From: Streptomyces sp. P3
GTDB taxonomy: Bacteria; Actinomycetota; Actinomycetes; Streptomycetales; Streptomycetaceae
Direction: 5' to 3'
Assembly: GCF_003032475.1 (NCBI RefSeq)
Contig: NZ_CP028369.1
Coordinates: forward strand, 1,922,001-1,986,000
DNA: 64,000 nucleotides
Both the position numbers and the translations under genes were made by a program. The notes under the pieces are model-generated. The model searched no databases and was not told where the DNA came from. It was given only the letters and a program-made list of their open reading frames with translations. How positions within the stretch are numbered: the stretch's first letter is position 1; every line of letters starts with the position of its first letter. Positions 42,876 to 52,000 of the stretch are shown here, one piece after another.

Positions 42876-42904
42876 CCCCCCGCCGGACCGGCGGGGGGTT
42901 TTGC
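42876..42904 (+). terminator. Intrinsic terminator after Dabb gene
   Basis: CCCCCCGCC (42876-42884) pairs with GGCGGGGGG (42890-42898) and is followed by TTTT, a classic rho-independent terminator. Confidence 0.9.
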
Positions 42905-43039
42905 GTGCCCTCGCCCAAGGCCGACGCCCGCCTCGTCCCTCAACACGGCGTTATGGGGTGCTTGCACACAGTGCACATGTCTTGTGATGCTATGACCGCT
43001 TTTGACGGATGAGTTGACCGATGTTGACCTGACGAAGAG

Positions 43040-44065
43040 GTGGCGTTGACCTTGTCGGCCAGTACTGCGCCGCCTCAGACAGAGGCGCCCTCGGCACCCG
43101 TCACGGCGTCGGCCTCCGCGTCCTTTCCGGGCCCGGTCGCGGCCTCGACCCCGGCCCCCGCTCCCGCGCCCGCCATGGAGGCCGTGGAGGCCACACAGAC
43201 CGTGCAGGCCCCCCAGGTCGCCCAAGTCCCCCAGGTCGCCCAGGCGGTCGAGGCTCCGCAGGCCGTGGAGGCCATGGAGGCCGCTCCCGCCCCGGAGCGG
43301 CGCCGCGGCGCCGACACCCGGGCGCTGACCCAGGTGCTCTTCGGCGAGCTCAAGCAGCTCCAGCCGGGCACACCGGAGCACAACCGCGTGCGCGGGGCGC
43401 TCATCGAGGCGAACCTCCCGCTCGTGCGCTACGCGGCCGCCCGCTTCCGCTCCCGCAACGAGCCGATGGAGGACGTGGTCCAGGTCGGCACCATCGGCCT
43501 GATCAACGCCATCGACCGCTTCGACCCGGAACGGGGCGTGCAGTTCCCGACGTTCGCGATGCCCACGGTCATCGGCGAGATCAAGCGGTACTTCCGGGAC
43601 AACGTCCGCACAGTGCACGTACCGCGCCGGCTCCACGAGCTGTGGGTGCAGGTCAACAGCGCGACCGAGGACCTGACGACCGCCTTCGGCCGCACCCCGA
43701 CGACGGCGGAGATCGCCGAACGGCTGCGCATCGGCGAGGACGAGGTGCTCTCCTGCATCGAGGCCGGCCGCTCGTACCACGCCACTTCGCTGGAGGCCGC
43801 CCAGGAGGGCGACGGACTGCCCGGCCTGCTGGACCGCCTCGGCTACGAGGACCCGGCACTGGACGGCGTGGAGCACCGCGACCTCGTCCGCCACCTCCTG
43901 GTCCAGCTCCCGGAGCGTGAGCAGCGCATCCTGCTGCTGCGCTACTACAGCAACCTGACGCAGTCCCAGATCAGCGCGGAACTCGGCGTCTCCCAGATGC
44001 ATGTCTCCCGCCTGCTGGCGCGCAGCTTCCAGCGACTGCGCTCCGCCAACCGCATCGAGGCGTGA
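43040..44065 (+). CDS. sigF: RNA polymerase sigma factor SigF (SigB/SigF/SigG group)
   Basis: 341 residues from the GTG at 43040. A TTG at 43052 with better spacing to AAGAGG is also possible. A Pro/Ala/Gln-rich repetitive head ([20 protein letters not shown]) of about 85 residues precedes sigma region 2 ([20 protein letters not shown]), region 3 and region 4 HTH ([20 protein letters not shown]). The match to the S. coelicolor sporulation sigma factor SigF is close from memory, and the neighbouring sigN supports it. The role is late sporulation gene expression in spore compartments. The variable head is expanded with [15 protein letters not shown] repeats. Confidence 0.92.
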   Translation: MALTLSASTAPPQTEAPSAPVTASASASFPGPVAASTPAPAPAPAMEAVEATQTVQAPQVAQVPQVAQAVEAPQAVEAMEAAPAPERRRGADTRALTQVLFGELKQLQPGTPEHNRVRGALIEANLPLVRYAAARFRSRNEPMEDVVQVGTIGLINAIDRFDPERGVQFPTFAMPTVIGEIKRYFRDNVRTVHVPRRLHELWVQVNSATEDLTTAFGRTPTTAEIAERLRIGEDEVLSCIEAGRSYHATSLEAAQEGDGLPGLLDRLGYEDPALDGVEHRDLVRHLLVQLPEREQRILLLRYYSNLTQSQISAELGVSQMHVSRLLARSFQRLRSANRIEA

Positions 44066-44486
44066 CCCGGACCCCTGGATCCAGGACCCCTGATCCCGGC
44101 TCCCTGGTTCCCGATGCCGGCACCCGGCACCCGGCTCTCATCCCCGGCTCTCAGCTCCCTGATCCCGGCTCCCGGATCCCCCTTCGGCGTCGCTCGACAC
44201 GTCGCTCGATGGGTTATCGCAAGCACGACCGACAGGTCACCTCTGGGAGCGAATCGTCCACCTTCGCCCTTCCCGGTGGATCTCCTCTGAAATACCGTCA
44301 CACCCCCTCTTTCCAGGGCTGATTCGTCACTCACATGTCGACATGTCACTACAGCGTGTTGCCGACATGTGACATTCTGCCGGAAGAGCGTTTGCCGGGG
44401 CTTCGGCTCCGGTATTCAGGTGAAGGCTGACGTTCCTCAAGCGGGGGCGTTGCGCCGCGACCGTCCCGCGACCCAAAGGGGGTGGC
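44066..44486. promoter_or_regulatory. sigF-sigN spacer with repeats and ACATGT palindrome
   Basis: Positions 44075-44185 consist of imperfect GATCCCGGCTCCC-type units. Further right ACATGTCGACATGT is a perfect palindrome at 44333-44346, and another ACATGT is at 44365-44370, about 120-155 bases before the sigN start. These may be operator sites controlling sigN. No gene is seen. Confidence 0.5.
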
Positions 44487-45395
44487 ATGTCCGCAGAACA
44501 GGGCAGCTCGAAGGTGCTCACGCTCACGCTCACGCCGAGCGAGTCCGCGCCCGTCGCGCCTGTCGAGCCCGACGTGCTCGACGACGTCACAGCCCCCGAG
44601 GCCCCCGCGGCCCCGGCTCTCACGGCCACGGGGGCCATCGACACCCGCACCCTGTCCCGCTCTCTGTTCCTGCGACTGGCCACTCTCGCCGAGGACAGCC
44701 CCGAGCGCGTGTACGTCCGGGACACCCTCATCGAGCTCAACCTCCCGCTCGTGCGCTACGCGGCGGCCCGCTTCCGCTCGCGCAACGAGCCGATGGAGGA
44801 CATCGTCCAGGTCGGCACCATCGGCCTGATCAAGGCGATCGACCGCTTCGACTGCGAACGGGGCGTGGAGTTCCCGACGTTCGCGATGCCGACGGTCGTG
44901 GGCGAGATCAAGCGCTTCTTCCGCGACACGTCCTGGTCGGTGCGCGTCCCACGCCGGCTGCAGGAGCTGCGGCTGGCGCTCACCAAGGCCAGCGACGAGC
45001 TCTCGCAGAAGCTGGACCGCTCCCCGACGGTCGCCGAACTCGCCACGGTGCTGGGCGTCTCCGAGGAGGACGTCGTCGACGGCCTCGCCGTCGGCAACGC
45101 CTACACCGCCTCCTCGCTGGACTCCCCGGCGCCGGAGGACGACGGCGGTGAGGGTTCCCTCGCGGACCGCCTCGGCTACGAGGACACCGCGCTCGAGGGC
45201 GTGGAGTACCGCGAGTCGCTGAAGCCGCTGCTGGCCAAGCTCCCGCCGCGCGAGCGCCGCATCATCATGCTGCGCTTCTTCGCCAACATGACCCAGTCCC
45301 AGATCGGCGAGGAGGTCGGCATCTCCCAGATGCACGTCTCCCGTCTCCTCACCCGGACGCTGGCCCAGCTGCGTGAGGGCCTCATCTCCGACTAG
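44487..45395 (+). CDS. sigN: RNA polymerase sigma factor SigN (SigB/SigF/SigG group)
   Basis: 302 residues from the ATG at 44487 (AAAGGGGGTGGC upstream). Region 2 is [20 protein letters not shown], region 3 is [20 protein letters not shown] and region 4 is [20 protein letters not shown]. The head (about 50 residues) is shorter than in SigF. From memory it matches S. coelicolor SigN, next to sigF. SigN acts in a subapical compartment during aerial development. The tandem arrangement suggests gene duplication within the group, although the two have diverged outside regions 2 and 4. Confidence 0.9.
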   Translation: MSAEQGSSKVLTLTLTPSESAPVAPVEPDVLDDVTAPEAPAAPALTATGAIDTRTLSRSLFLRLATLAEDSPERVYVRDTLIELNLPLVRYAAARFRSRNEPMEDIVQVGTIGLIKAIDRFDCERGVEFPTFAMPTVVGEIKRFFRDTSWSVRVPRRLQELRLALTKASDELSQKLDRSPTVAELATVLGVSEEDVVDGLAVGNAYTASSLDSPAPEDDGGEGSLADRLGYEDTALEGVEYRESLKPLLAKLPPRERRIIMLRFFANMTQSQIGEEVGISQMHVSRLLTRTLAQLREGLISD

Positions 45396-45459
45396 GGCGT
45401 GTTCCGTCGGCGCACGCACAGGGGTTCCTCACTGACAGTGCGTCAGACACACTGGCGCG

Positions 45460-46251
45460 ATGCGCAGTCCGACACGGACACATGGCCGCCGGGGCGCCCT
45501 CTGGGGCGCGTCGGCGGCCGCCGTTCTCGCGGTGGGAGCGGCGGGCCTGCTCGCCGGATGCGGCGGAGACGGCGGCGGTGGCGACTACGTCGCTCTCGGC
45601 TCGGCGGGCGACTCGGTCCGCCCGGGCATGGGCGGCCCCGGAGGGCCGACGGGCGGAATACGCCTCGTTCCGCTGGACGGCGAGAACGGATCCTCCACCG
45701 GGAAACCGGGCCAGGACCAGGGTCCGGGTCCGGGTTCACCTTCGGGTTCGGGGCCTCGCCCGGGGACGCCGACCCAGGCCCCCGGCGCCGACAGCGGTGC
45801 GGGTGCCGACGCCGACGCCGGGGAAGACAGGGCGGCGGGTGCCTCGAACACCGCCGGCGATCCCGCCGACGGCACGCCCCCGAATCCGCCCACGACCCCG
45901 TCCTCGCCCGGCCCCACCGGCCCGTCCGGACCCTCGTCCCCCGCACCAGCCGACCTCACCGTGAGTGAACCGGTCCGCGCGGGCACGGAGCAGCGGTGGT
46001 GCGAGGACGTAAGCCTCGTCTTCCACAACTCCGGTGGCAGATCGGTAGTTTCGGGAACGGTCGCGTTCGGCACCCATGTCGTCGACGGACTCGGCATCGA
46101 CTGGGCCACGCGCGAGTCGACGGTCCCGCTGCCGACCCCGATCAGCGCGGGCGCACGGAAGGAGAAGACCTGGAGGGTGTGCGTCGACGCGTGGCGCGTA
46201 CCGCTGGGCATGCACATCGAGACCCGGGACGTCACCGTGCAGTGGCACTGA
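45460..46251 (+). CDS. Lipoprotein, Pro/Gly-rich linker, C-terminal beta domain
   Basis: 263 residues. A signal peptide ends in the lipobox LLAGC (about residues 30-34, LLAGCGGDGGGG). A 120-residue Gly/Pro/Thr-rich linker (GPGPGSPSGSGPRPGTPTQA) spans the wall. The C-terminal 90 residues (RAGTEQRWCEDVSLVFHNSG, then GTHVVDGLGIDWATR, WRVCVDAWRVPLGMHIETRD) form a beta-rich domain with two cysteines probably in a disulfide. It is an extracellular, membrane-anchored protein of unknown role, in the same position in other Streptomyces. It starts 65 bases after sigN. Confidence 0.85.
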   Translation: MRSPTRTHGRRGALWGASAAAVLAVGAAGLLAGCGGDGGGGDYVALGSAGDSVRPGMGGPGGPTGGIRLVPLDGENGSSTGKPGQDQGPGPGSPSGSGPRPGTPTQAPGADSGAGADADAGEDRAAGASNTAGDPADGTPPNPPTTPSSPGPTGPSGPSSPAPADLTVSEPVRAGTEQRWCEDVSLVFHNSGGRSVVSGTVAFGTHVVDGLGIDWATRESTVPLPTPISAGARKEKTWRVCVDAWRVPLGMHIETRDVTVQWH

Positions 46252-46487
46252 CGGCGCCCAATTTTGAGCGCTGGTGCGAGACGCCGGTGCGGGGTGCCGG
46301 AGCAGGACACCGGTGCGGGGGCCGGCCGGGCCCGGCGGACCGTTCGCCGACGTGCCAGGTGGCCCGGTGCAAGGTGGCCCGGTATCAGGCCCGGCGTGCC
46401 GTGCACCCGCCCGCCGGGACCGCCGCGGCAGTCGGGGGAGGCGGGTGCACCGTGCACCCGTCGCGTGGGTGCACGGAGACGCTCGCG

Positions 46488-46685
46488 CTACTTCAGCGCC
46501 AGCCAGGCGACCGCCGCGACGATCACCAGTGCGGCGACGACGCCCACGATCAGGCCGATACGGGGGCCGGCCTGCGCGGGAGCCGGCGCGGCGGCCCGGG
46601 GAGCGCCCTCGTCGACGAACGCGCGGAACATCTGGGTGCTGCCGGCGGGGTCGTGGTTGCCCTGGGGGCCCTGGGTGTTAGCCAT
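46488..46685 (-). CDS. Small tail-anchored membrane protein, 65 aa
   Basis: The ATG at 46685 opens MANTQGPQGNHDPAGSTQMF, with a short Pro/Ala region and one C-terminal membrane helix (IGLIVGVVAALVIVAAVAWLA) ending in LK. The cytoplasmic head contains RAFVDEGAPR. It is common beside this lipoprotein in Streptomyces. Function is unknown. It is convergent with the lipoprotein gene across a gap that holds a GGGTGCAC/GTGCACCC hairpin near 46443-46459. Confidence 0.7.
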   Translation of the reverse strand: MANTQGPQGNHDPAGSTQMFRAFVDEGAPRAAAPAPAQAGPRIGLIVGVVAALVIVAAVAWLALK

Positions 46686-46891
46686 GGGCCGAGACACTAG
46701 CGAAAACGGGCGGTCGGACCCAAGTGGGGGTCGTGTGGAGCGCCTTGCCGCAGCGGGTTCGGCCCGGTCCGACCGGTGCGGGTGAGGGACGGCCGGGGAG
46801 GCCGCTCCTTCCGACCCAGGCTCCCACCTGCAGATTTACCACCGCAATACTTGTCTTTGCCAACTTTTGGCGGACGACCCGGCCGATTTAT

Positions 46892-46932
46892 TTGCCTGTA
46901 GCAACCAATCTCTCTATGGTTGCCCTAAGCAA
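46892..46932. promoter_or_regulatory. Twin MarR-type operators TTGCC-N3-AGCAA
   Basis: TTGCCTGTAGCAA (46892-46904) and TTGCCCTAAGCAA (46920-46932) are two copies of the same imperfect palindrome, 28 bp apart, ending 17 bases before the marR-type start. They are probably bound by the adjacent regulator for autorepression and control of the exporter. Confidence 0.65.
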
Positions 46933-46949
46933 CAAATTCGGGAGGTGTC

Positions 46950-47519
46950 ATGGCCGAGCAGGCGCAGTTCGCGGAGCTGGCGCATCAGCTCAGCGCCGTA
47001 GGGGCCGTGAAGCGTGACCTCGGGCGGATCCTGCCGCAGGACTGCTCGGCAGGCTCGGCCGCGGTGCTGACGGTGCTGGGCCGCCACGGCGACATGCGCA
47101 TGAGCGGCCTGTCCGAACTGCTCGCCGTCGACATGTCCGTGACCAGCCGGCACGCCGCGCATCTGGCCGAGCGGGGCTGGATCCTGCGCTCCCCGGACCC
47201 GGCGGACAAACGCTCACGCATCCTGCATCTCACGCCCGAGGGCCGGGCGATGCTCGCCGACCTGCACCGCCGCACCACGGAGCTCCTGGCCGAGCGGCTG
47301 GGCGACTGGACGGACGCCGATGTCGGCCGGCTCGTCGGACTGCTGACCCGGCTGCGCACCAGCTTCGGCGACTGCCGCACCGTCACCCACCGGCCGCCGC
47401 CCCCGCCCGAGTCGCCGCCGCCCGCGGCGCACCGGCCTCCCGGACCCCCGACTCCCGTTCGCGAAGGCGAACGAATGCAGGTATCCGAGACCACCCGTAC
47501 ACCCGCACAAGCGACGTAG
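46950..47519 (+). CDS. MarR family transcriptional regulator
   Basis: 189 residues from the ATG at 46950 with GGGAGGTGTC upstream. The winged helix (GSAAVLTVLGRHGDMRMSGL, then SELLAVDMSVTSRHAAHLAE, RSPDPADKRSRILHLTPEGR) is complete. The C-terminal 50 residues are a Pro-rich tail (HRPPPPPESPPPAAHRPPGP), an unusual extension. It is followed 13 bases later by the MFS exporter, a classic MarR-exporter pair. Two TTGCC-N3-AGCAA operators lie in its own promoter region. Confidence 0.93.
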   Translation: MAEQAQFAELAHQLSAVGAVKRDLGRILPQDCSAGSAAVLTVLGRHGDMRMSGLSELLAVDMSVTSRHAAHLAERGWILRSPDPADKRSRILHLTPEGRAMLADLHRRTTELLAERLGDWTDADVGRLVGLLTRLRTSFGDCRTVTHRPPPPPESPPPAAHRPPGPPTPVREGERMQVSETTRTPAQAT

Positions 47520-47532
47520 GAGAAGGAAGCTC

Positions 47533-50139
47533 ATGGCAACGACCACACCAGCCGGTGTGCGGGCCCACGCGAAGCACGGCGGAGGGACCCACGGCTCCGC
47601 CGCGGACGCTCCGATGACCCACCGGCAGATCATGGAAGCGCTGTCCGGGCTGTTGCTCGGGATGTTCGTGGCGATCCTGTCGTCCACGATCGTCTCCAAC
47701 GCCCTCCCCGAGATCATCGGTGACCTCGGCGGCGGACAGTCCGCCTACACCTGGGTCGTGACCGCCACCCTGCTGTCGATGACGGCGACGACCCCGCTGT
47801 GGGGCAAGCTCGCCGACCTGTACAGCAAGAAGGCGCTCGTCCAGATCGCGCTGGTCATCTACGTGCTGGGCTCGGCGGCCGCCGGGCTCTCGCAGAACCC
47901 GGGCATGCTGATCGCCTGCCGTGTCGTGCAGGGCGTCGGCGTGGGCGGTCTCTCCGCCCTGGCGCAGATCGTCATGGCGGCGATGATCTCCCCGCGGGAG
48001 CGCGGCCGTTACTCCGGCTACCTGGGGGCCACGTTCGCCGTGGCGACCGTCGGCGGTCCGCTGCTCGGCGGCGTCATCACGGACACCTCCTGGCTGGGCT
48101 GGCGCTGGTGCTTCTACGTCGGCGTCCCCTTCGCCGTCATCGCGCTGGTCGTGCTGCAGAAGACGCTGCACCTGCCGGTCGTCAAGCGGGACGTGAAGGT
48201 CGACTGGGCCGGCGCGTTCTTCATCTCGGCCGCGGTCTCGCTGCTGCTGGTCTGGGTCACCTTCGCCGGGGACAAGTACGACTGGCTCTCGTGGCAGACA
48301 TACACGATGATCGCGGGCTCGGTCCTGCTCGCGCTGCTGTTCGTGCTCGTCGAGACCAGGGCCACCGAGCCGATCATCCCGCTGCGCCTGTTCCGCAACC
48401 GCACCATCACACTGTCGTCGATCGCCTCGATGTTCGTGGGCGTGGCGATGTTCTCCGGAACCGTCTTCTTCGCCCAGTACTTCCAGCTGGCCCGGGACGA
48501 GTCCCCGACGATGTCCGGCATCATGACGATCCCGATGATCGGCGGTCTGTTCGTCTCCTCCACCGTCTCCGGGCAGCTCATCACCCGCACCGGAAAGTGG
48601 AAGGCCTGGCTGGTCAGCGGCGGTGTGCTCATCACCGCGGGCCTCGGCCTGCTGAGCACGATCCGCTACGACACCGACTACTGGAAGACCGCGGTCTTCA
48701 TGGCGCTGCTGGGTCTCGGCATCGGCATGATGATGCAGAACCTGGTGCTCTCGACGCAGAACCAGGTGGACCCGTCCGACCTCGGATCGGCCAGCTCCAC
48801 GGTCACGTTCTTCCGTTCGCTCGGCGGTGCGATCGGCGTCTCGGCGCTCGGCGCCGTCATGGCCAACCGCATCACCGACTACGCCGAGGACGGCATCGCC
48901 GACCTCGACCCGAAGTACGCCGCGCTCGCGTCCGGTTCCGGCTCCTCCAGCCAGATCCCGGACATGGACAAGCTGCCCGTGCCGCTTCGCACTGTCATGG
49001 AGAGCGCGTACGGCCACGGCATCGCGGACGTCTTCCTGATCGCCTCGGTGCTGGCGCTGCTCGCCTTCCTGATCACCCTGTTCATCAAGGAGGTCCCACT
49101 GCGGACCAAGGGCGCGCTGGCGCAGGCGGCGGAGGGCGACACCCCGGCCGCCACGGTAAACCCGGTCGCCACCGAGGCCACGGGCACGGATACGGGCACG
49201 GGCACGGATGCGGGCACGGGTACGGGTACGGATGCGGGCACGGCCGTCGGCGGGGAGCACGTCCCCGGCTGGGCGGTCGCCGGGCCGGCCGGCGAACCCG
49301 GCCGGGAGGCCGGTCCGCAGGGTGCGCGGCGGTCCTCCGCCCTCGCCACCGCCGAGTCCCGGGAGGCACCCTCGAACGGCGTCCCCGTGCACGGCTTCGT
49401 CCGCGGCGCCGAGAACGCACCCGTCCCGCAGGCCGCCGTCACCCTGATCTCGCTGACCGGACGGCAGCTCGGCCGGGCGGTCGCGCAGACCGACGGGTCC
49501 TACGCGGTGGACGCGCCGGGCACGGGTTCGTACGTGCTGATCGCCTCCGCGGACGGCTTCCAGCCCCAGGCCTCCACGATCGTGGTGAACGGCGCGGAGC
49601 CCGTGGCGTACGACATCCTGCTCAGCGGGACCAGCGGGCTCAGCGGTGTGGTGCGGGCCGCCGAGTCGGGCGAGGGCGTCAAGGACGCCATGGTGATCGT
49701 CACCGATGTGCGCGGTGACCTGCTGGCCACCGGAACCACCGGTGAGCAGGGCGGGTTCTCCTTCGCGGAGCTGGTGCCGGGCGCGGTGACCGTTGCGGTG
49801 AACGCGGCCGGGTTCCGGCCGCGCGCCCTGCCCGTCGAGATCGGCGTCACGGGCGTGACCCGCGCGGAGATCGTCCTCGACGCGGGCGCCCAGGTCCACG
49901 GCGTCGTCCGGGCGCCGCACGGGCCGCTGGCCGACGCGCGCGTGACGCTCGTGGACGCGGCGGGCAACGTCGTCGGCACCGCCACCACCGGCGTCGACGG
50001 GGCCTACGCCTTCGCCGACCTCGACGGCGGCGAGTACACGGTCATCGCGACCGGCTACCCGCCGGTGGCCACCGCGCTGACCGTCACGGGAACCGGCGTG
50101 GACGGCCACGACATCGAACTCGCCCACCCCGGCGAGTAG
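47533..50139 (+). CDS. DHA2-type MFS drug exporter fused to carboxypeptidase-regulatory-like repeats
   Basis: 868 residues. Residues about 30-530 are a 14-helix MFS exporter with motif A (GKLADLYSKKALVQIALV), motif C (GATFAVATVGGPLLGGVI) and the LDxT-like region replaced by FVAILSSTIVSNALPEI. After a Gly/Thr/Asp repeat linker (TDTGTGTDAGTGTGTDAG), residues about 620-868 hold three CarboxypepD_reg/SpaA-like beta domains (VHGFVRGAENAPVPQAAVTL, LSGVVRAAESGEGVKDAMVI, VHGVVRAPHGPLADARVTLV). These would lie outside if the C-terminus is extracellular. The fusion occurs in other Streptomyces by memory, but its purpose is unknown. It is coupled to the MarR regulator. Confidence 0.9.
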   Translation: MATTTPAGVRAHAKHGGGTHGSAADAPMTHRQIMEALSGLLLGMFVAILSSTIVSNALPEIIGDLGGGQSAYTWVVTATLLSMTATTPLWGKLADLYSKKALVQIALVIYVLGSAAAGLSQNPGMLIACRVVQGVGVGGLSALAQIVMAAMISPRERGRYSGYLGATFAVATVGGPLLGGVITDTSWLGWRWCFYVGVPFAVIALVVLQKTLHLPVVKRDVKVDWAGAFFISAAVSLLLVWVTFAGDKYDWLSWQTYTMIAGSVLLALLFVLVETRATEPIIPLRLFRNRTITLSSIASMFVGVAMFSGTVFFAQYFQLARDESPTMSGIMTIPMIGGLFVSSTVSGQLITRTGKWKAWLVSGGVLITAGLGLLSTIRYDTDYWKTAVFMALLGLGIGMMMQNLVLSTQNQVDPSDLGSASSTVTFFRSLGGAIGVSALGAVMANRITDYAEDGIADLDPKYAALASGSGSSSQIPDMDKLPVPLRTVMESAYGHGIADVFLIASVLALLAFLITLFIKEVPLRTKGALAQAAEGDTPAATVNPVATEATGTDTGTGTDAGTGTGTDAGTAVGGEHVPGWAVAGPAGEPGREAGPQGARRSSALATAESREAPSNGVPVHGFVRGAENAPVPQAAVTLISLTGRQLGRAVAQTDGSYAVDAPGTGSYVLIASADGFQPQASTIVVNGAEPVAYDILLSGTSGLSGVVRAAESGEGVKDAMVIVTDVRGDLLATGTTGEQGGFSFAELVPGAVTVAVNAAGFRPRALPVEIGVTGVTRAEIVLDAGAQVHGVVRAPHGPLADARVTLVDAAGNVVGTATTGVDGAYAFADLDGGEYTVIATGYPPVATALTVTGTGVDGHDIELAHPGE

Positions 50140-50258
50140 TCGCGGGCCGGGACGCTCGCCGGACGCGGGCGGGTGCCGGGCAGGCAGTCGCCAGGCACCC
50201 GGCAGGCAGTCGGCCTGCAGCCGGTCAGCGGCCATCAGCCGCCGGCTGCAGGACCGCC

Positions 50259-50323
50259 GGTCGAGGCCGGTCGAGGCCGGTCGAGGCCGGTCGAGGCCGG
50301 TCGAGGCCGGTCGAGGCCGGTCG
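50259..50323. repeat. Tandem 10-bp repeat (TCGAGGCCGG) x6
   Basis: Six consecutive perfect copies of TCGAGGCCGG start at 50261 and end at 50320, in the gap between the exporter and the YceI-like gene. Copy number is likely variable between strains. Confidence 0.9.
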
Positions 50324-50406
50324 GCCACTTGTCGCAGATATCGCTCCGGCCCGGTGCGGGGGGTACGCCTCCGCACCGGGCCGGTTCCAGTCGAGGAGTA
50401 CGTGAG

Positions 50407-51234
50407 ATGGGACTGACCGCGAAGATCCGCACGCGGGACGGGTGGGCCGTGTCGCACGCGGTCGTCACGATGACCGACATGACGGGCGGCCAGGTGCTGC
50501 GTGCCGAGGCGGACGCGGAAGGGGCGGTGCGGGACGCGACCGAACTCGCCCCCGGGGCCTACACGGTGATCGTCACCGCCGTCGGGTATGCGCCCGTGGC
50601 CTCCAGCGCGATCGTCACGGCGAGCGGACGGGCGGAGGTCGGGACCGTGACCCTGGCCCGGCAGGGCGGGTCGGAGCTGCCCCCGCCCGGCCCCTGGACC
50701 GTCGACCCGGCGCACTCCGCCGTCGGCGCGGTCGCCCAGCATCTGGGCATCTCCAGCGTGCACGGCAGGTTCACGGAGTTTGCGGCAGCCGTCGAGGTCG
50801 CCCCGGACGACGTCACGAAGTCCCGGGTGGAGGCGGTGATCCGGGCGGCCTCCATCGACACCGGCAACGCCGTGCGCGACGCCCATCTACGCTCGGCGGA
50901 CTTCCTCGACGTAGAGCGATACCCGGAGATCGGCTACCGCTCGGACGGACTGACCCCGGCCGGCCCCGACCGCTGGACGGTCCACGGCGAGCTGACCATG
51001 CGCGGCGTCGCCCGCCCCGTGGACCTCGACCTCGCCTACCTCGGCACGGGCTCCGACCCGTGGGGCGGCACCCGGGCCGCCTTCCGGGCGACCGCGCAGC
51101 TAAGGCGCGAGGACTTCGCCATGAACTACAACCAGGTCGTCCAGGCCGGCATCGCGGCCATCGGGGCGACGCTGAAGGTGGAGCTGGACATCCAGACGGT
51201 TCAGGGGGACGCGCTGCCGCATACCGAGGCATAG
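50407..51234 (+). CDS. YceI family protein with N-terminal carboxypeptidase-regulatory-like domain
   Basis: 275 residues from the ATG at 50407 (GAGGAGTACGTGAG upstream). Residues 1-85 form one beta sandwich domain (VSHAVVTMTDMTGGQVLRAE, LAPGAYTVIVTAVGYAPVAS) of the same kind as in the preceding exporter. Residues 95-270 are a YceI lipocalin-like domain (GPWTVDPAHSAVGAVAQHLG, then ASIDTGNAVRDAHLRSADFL, ELTMRGVARPVDLDLAYLGT, FAMNYNQ). YceI proteins bind polyisoprenoids or similar lipids. No signal peptide is visible, so it may be cytosolic. Its shared domain and adjacency suggest functional linkage with the exporter. Confidence 0.88.
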   Translation: MGLTAKIRTRDGWAVSHAVVTMTDMTGGQVLRAEADAEGAVRDATELAPGAYTVIVTAVGYAPVASSAIVTASGRAEVGTVTLARQGGSELPPPGPWTVDPAHSAVGAVAQHLGISSVHGRFTEFAAAVEVAPDDVTKSRVEAVIRAASIDTGNAVRDAHLRSADFLDVERYPEIGYRSDGLTPAGPDRWTVHGELTMRGVARPVDLDLAYLGTGSDPWGGTRAAFRATAQLRREDFAMNYNQVVQAGIAAIGATLKVELDIQTVQGDALPHTEA

Positions 51235-51308
51235 CGAGAGGGACGCACTGCCGCAGCCCAAGGCACAGCGAGAAGGACGCGCTGCCGCAGCCCGAGGCAC
51301 TGCGACGG
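51207..51308 (+). repeat. 34-bp tandem repeat x3 spanning the 3' end of the YceI gene
   Basis: Units at 51207-51240, 51241-51274 and 51275-51308 share GGACGC-CTGCCGCA-CC-AGGCA with few differences. The first unit contains the last codons and stop (TAG at 51232-51234). The later copies are noncoding echoes of the gene end. Confidence 0.85.
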
Positions 51309-51505
51309 GCCAGGCAGGGCGACGACGGGTGGAGGCGGAACGACGACGGCCGCAGGACGGCCACGGTCACACGCAGGACGACGGCCGTAGGCACGGCGAC
51401 AACCACAGGCGCGTCGTGGCGGCCACGCGCCGGGCGACGGTCCGCCACAGACGTAGGCACATCAGGGTCAGCCGGGCGGGGCGCCCCTCGGCCTAGGCTG
51501 AGGGC

Positions 51506-51982
51506 ATGGCACCGAACATCGCGACGAACACCAAGGTCTCCCTGGACGAGCTGCTGGACTTCGTCCGCCCACGCCACCGGGCGATCCTGCTGACCCGGCG
51601 TGCCGACGGCAGCCCTCAGGCTTCGCCGCTGACCTGCGGGGTCGACGATTCGGGGCGCATCGTCGTCTCCACGTACCCCGAGCGGGCCAAGACGCGCAAC
51701 GCCAAGCGGGACACGCGCGTCGGCGTCCTCGTGCTCAGCGACGACTGGAACGGGCCGTGGGTCCAGATCGACGGCGTCGCCGAGGTGGTCGACGCCCCCG
51801 ACTCCGTCGAACCGCTCGTGGAGTACTACCGCAACATCGCCGGCGAGCACCCCGACTGGGACGAGTACCGCCAGGCCATGCGGAAGCAGGGCAAGTCGAT
51901 CATCAGGATCACTCCGGAGCGGTGGGGCCCGGTGGCCACCGGCGGCTTCCCGGCGCGCCTGGTCACCGGCGCCGACGAGTAG
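51506..51982 (+). CDS. PPOX-class F420-dependent (or FMN) oxidoreductase
   Basis: 158 residues from the ATG at 51506. The split-barrel fold is shown by LLDFVRPRHRAILLTRRADG, SPQASPLTCGVDDSGRIVVS, TYPERAKTRNAKRDTRVGVL and VLSDDWNGPWVQIDGVAEVV, with an ERWGPVATGGFP end. Members use F420 or FMN to reduce small unsaturated substrates, and actinobacteria use them widely. The TYPERAKTRN segment is typical of the F420-type phosphate-binding region. The actual cofactor cannot be fixed by eye. The gene ends just before a 9-bp tandem repeat array. Confidence 0.9.
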   Translation: MAPNIATNTKVSLDELLDFVRPRHRAILLTRRADGSPQASPLTCGVDDSGRIVVSTYPERAKTRNAKRDTRVGVLVLSDDWNGPWVQIDGVAEVVDAPDSVEPLVEYYRNIAGEHPDWDEYRQAMRKQGKSIIRITPERWGPVATGGFPARLVTGADE

Positions 51983-52000
51983 GACGACCAGGAGGACCCC

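Noticed and set aside
47383..50886. Long minus-strand open frame of about 1167 codons
   Set aside because: Antisense of the MFS exporter and MarR genes. The opposite strand has clear domains and ribosome sites.
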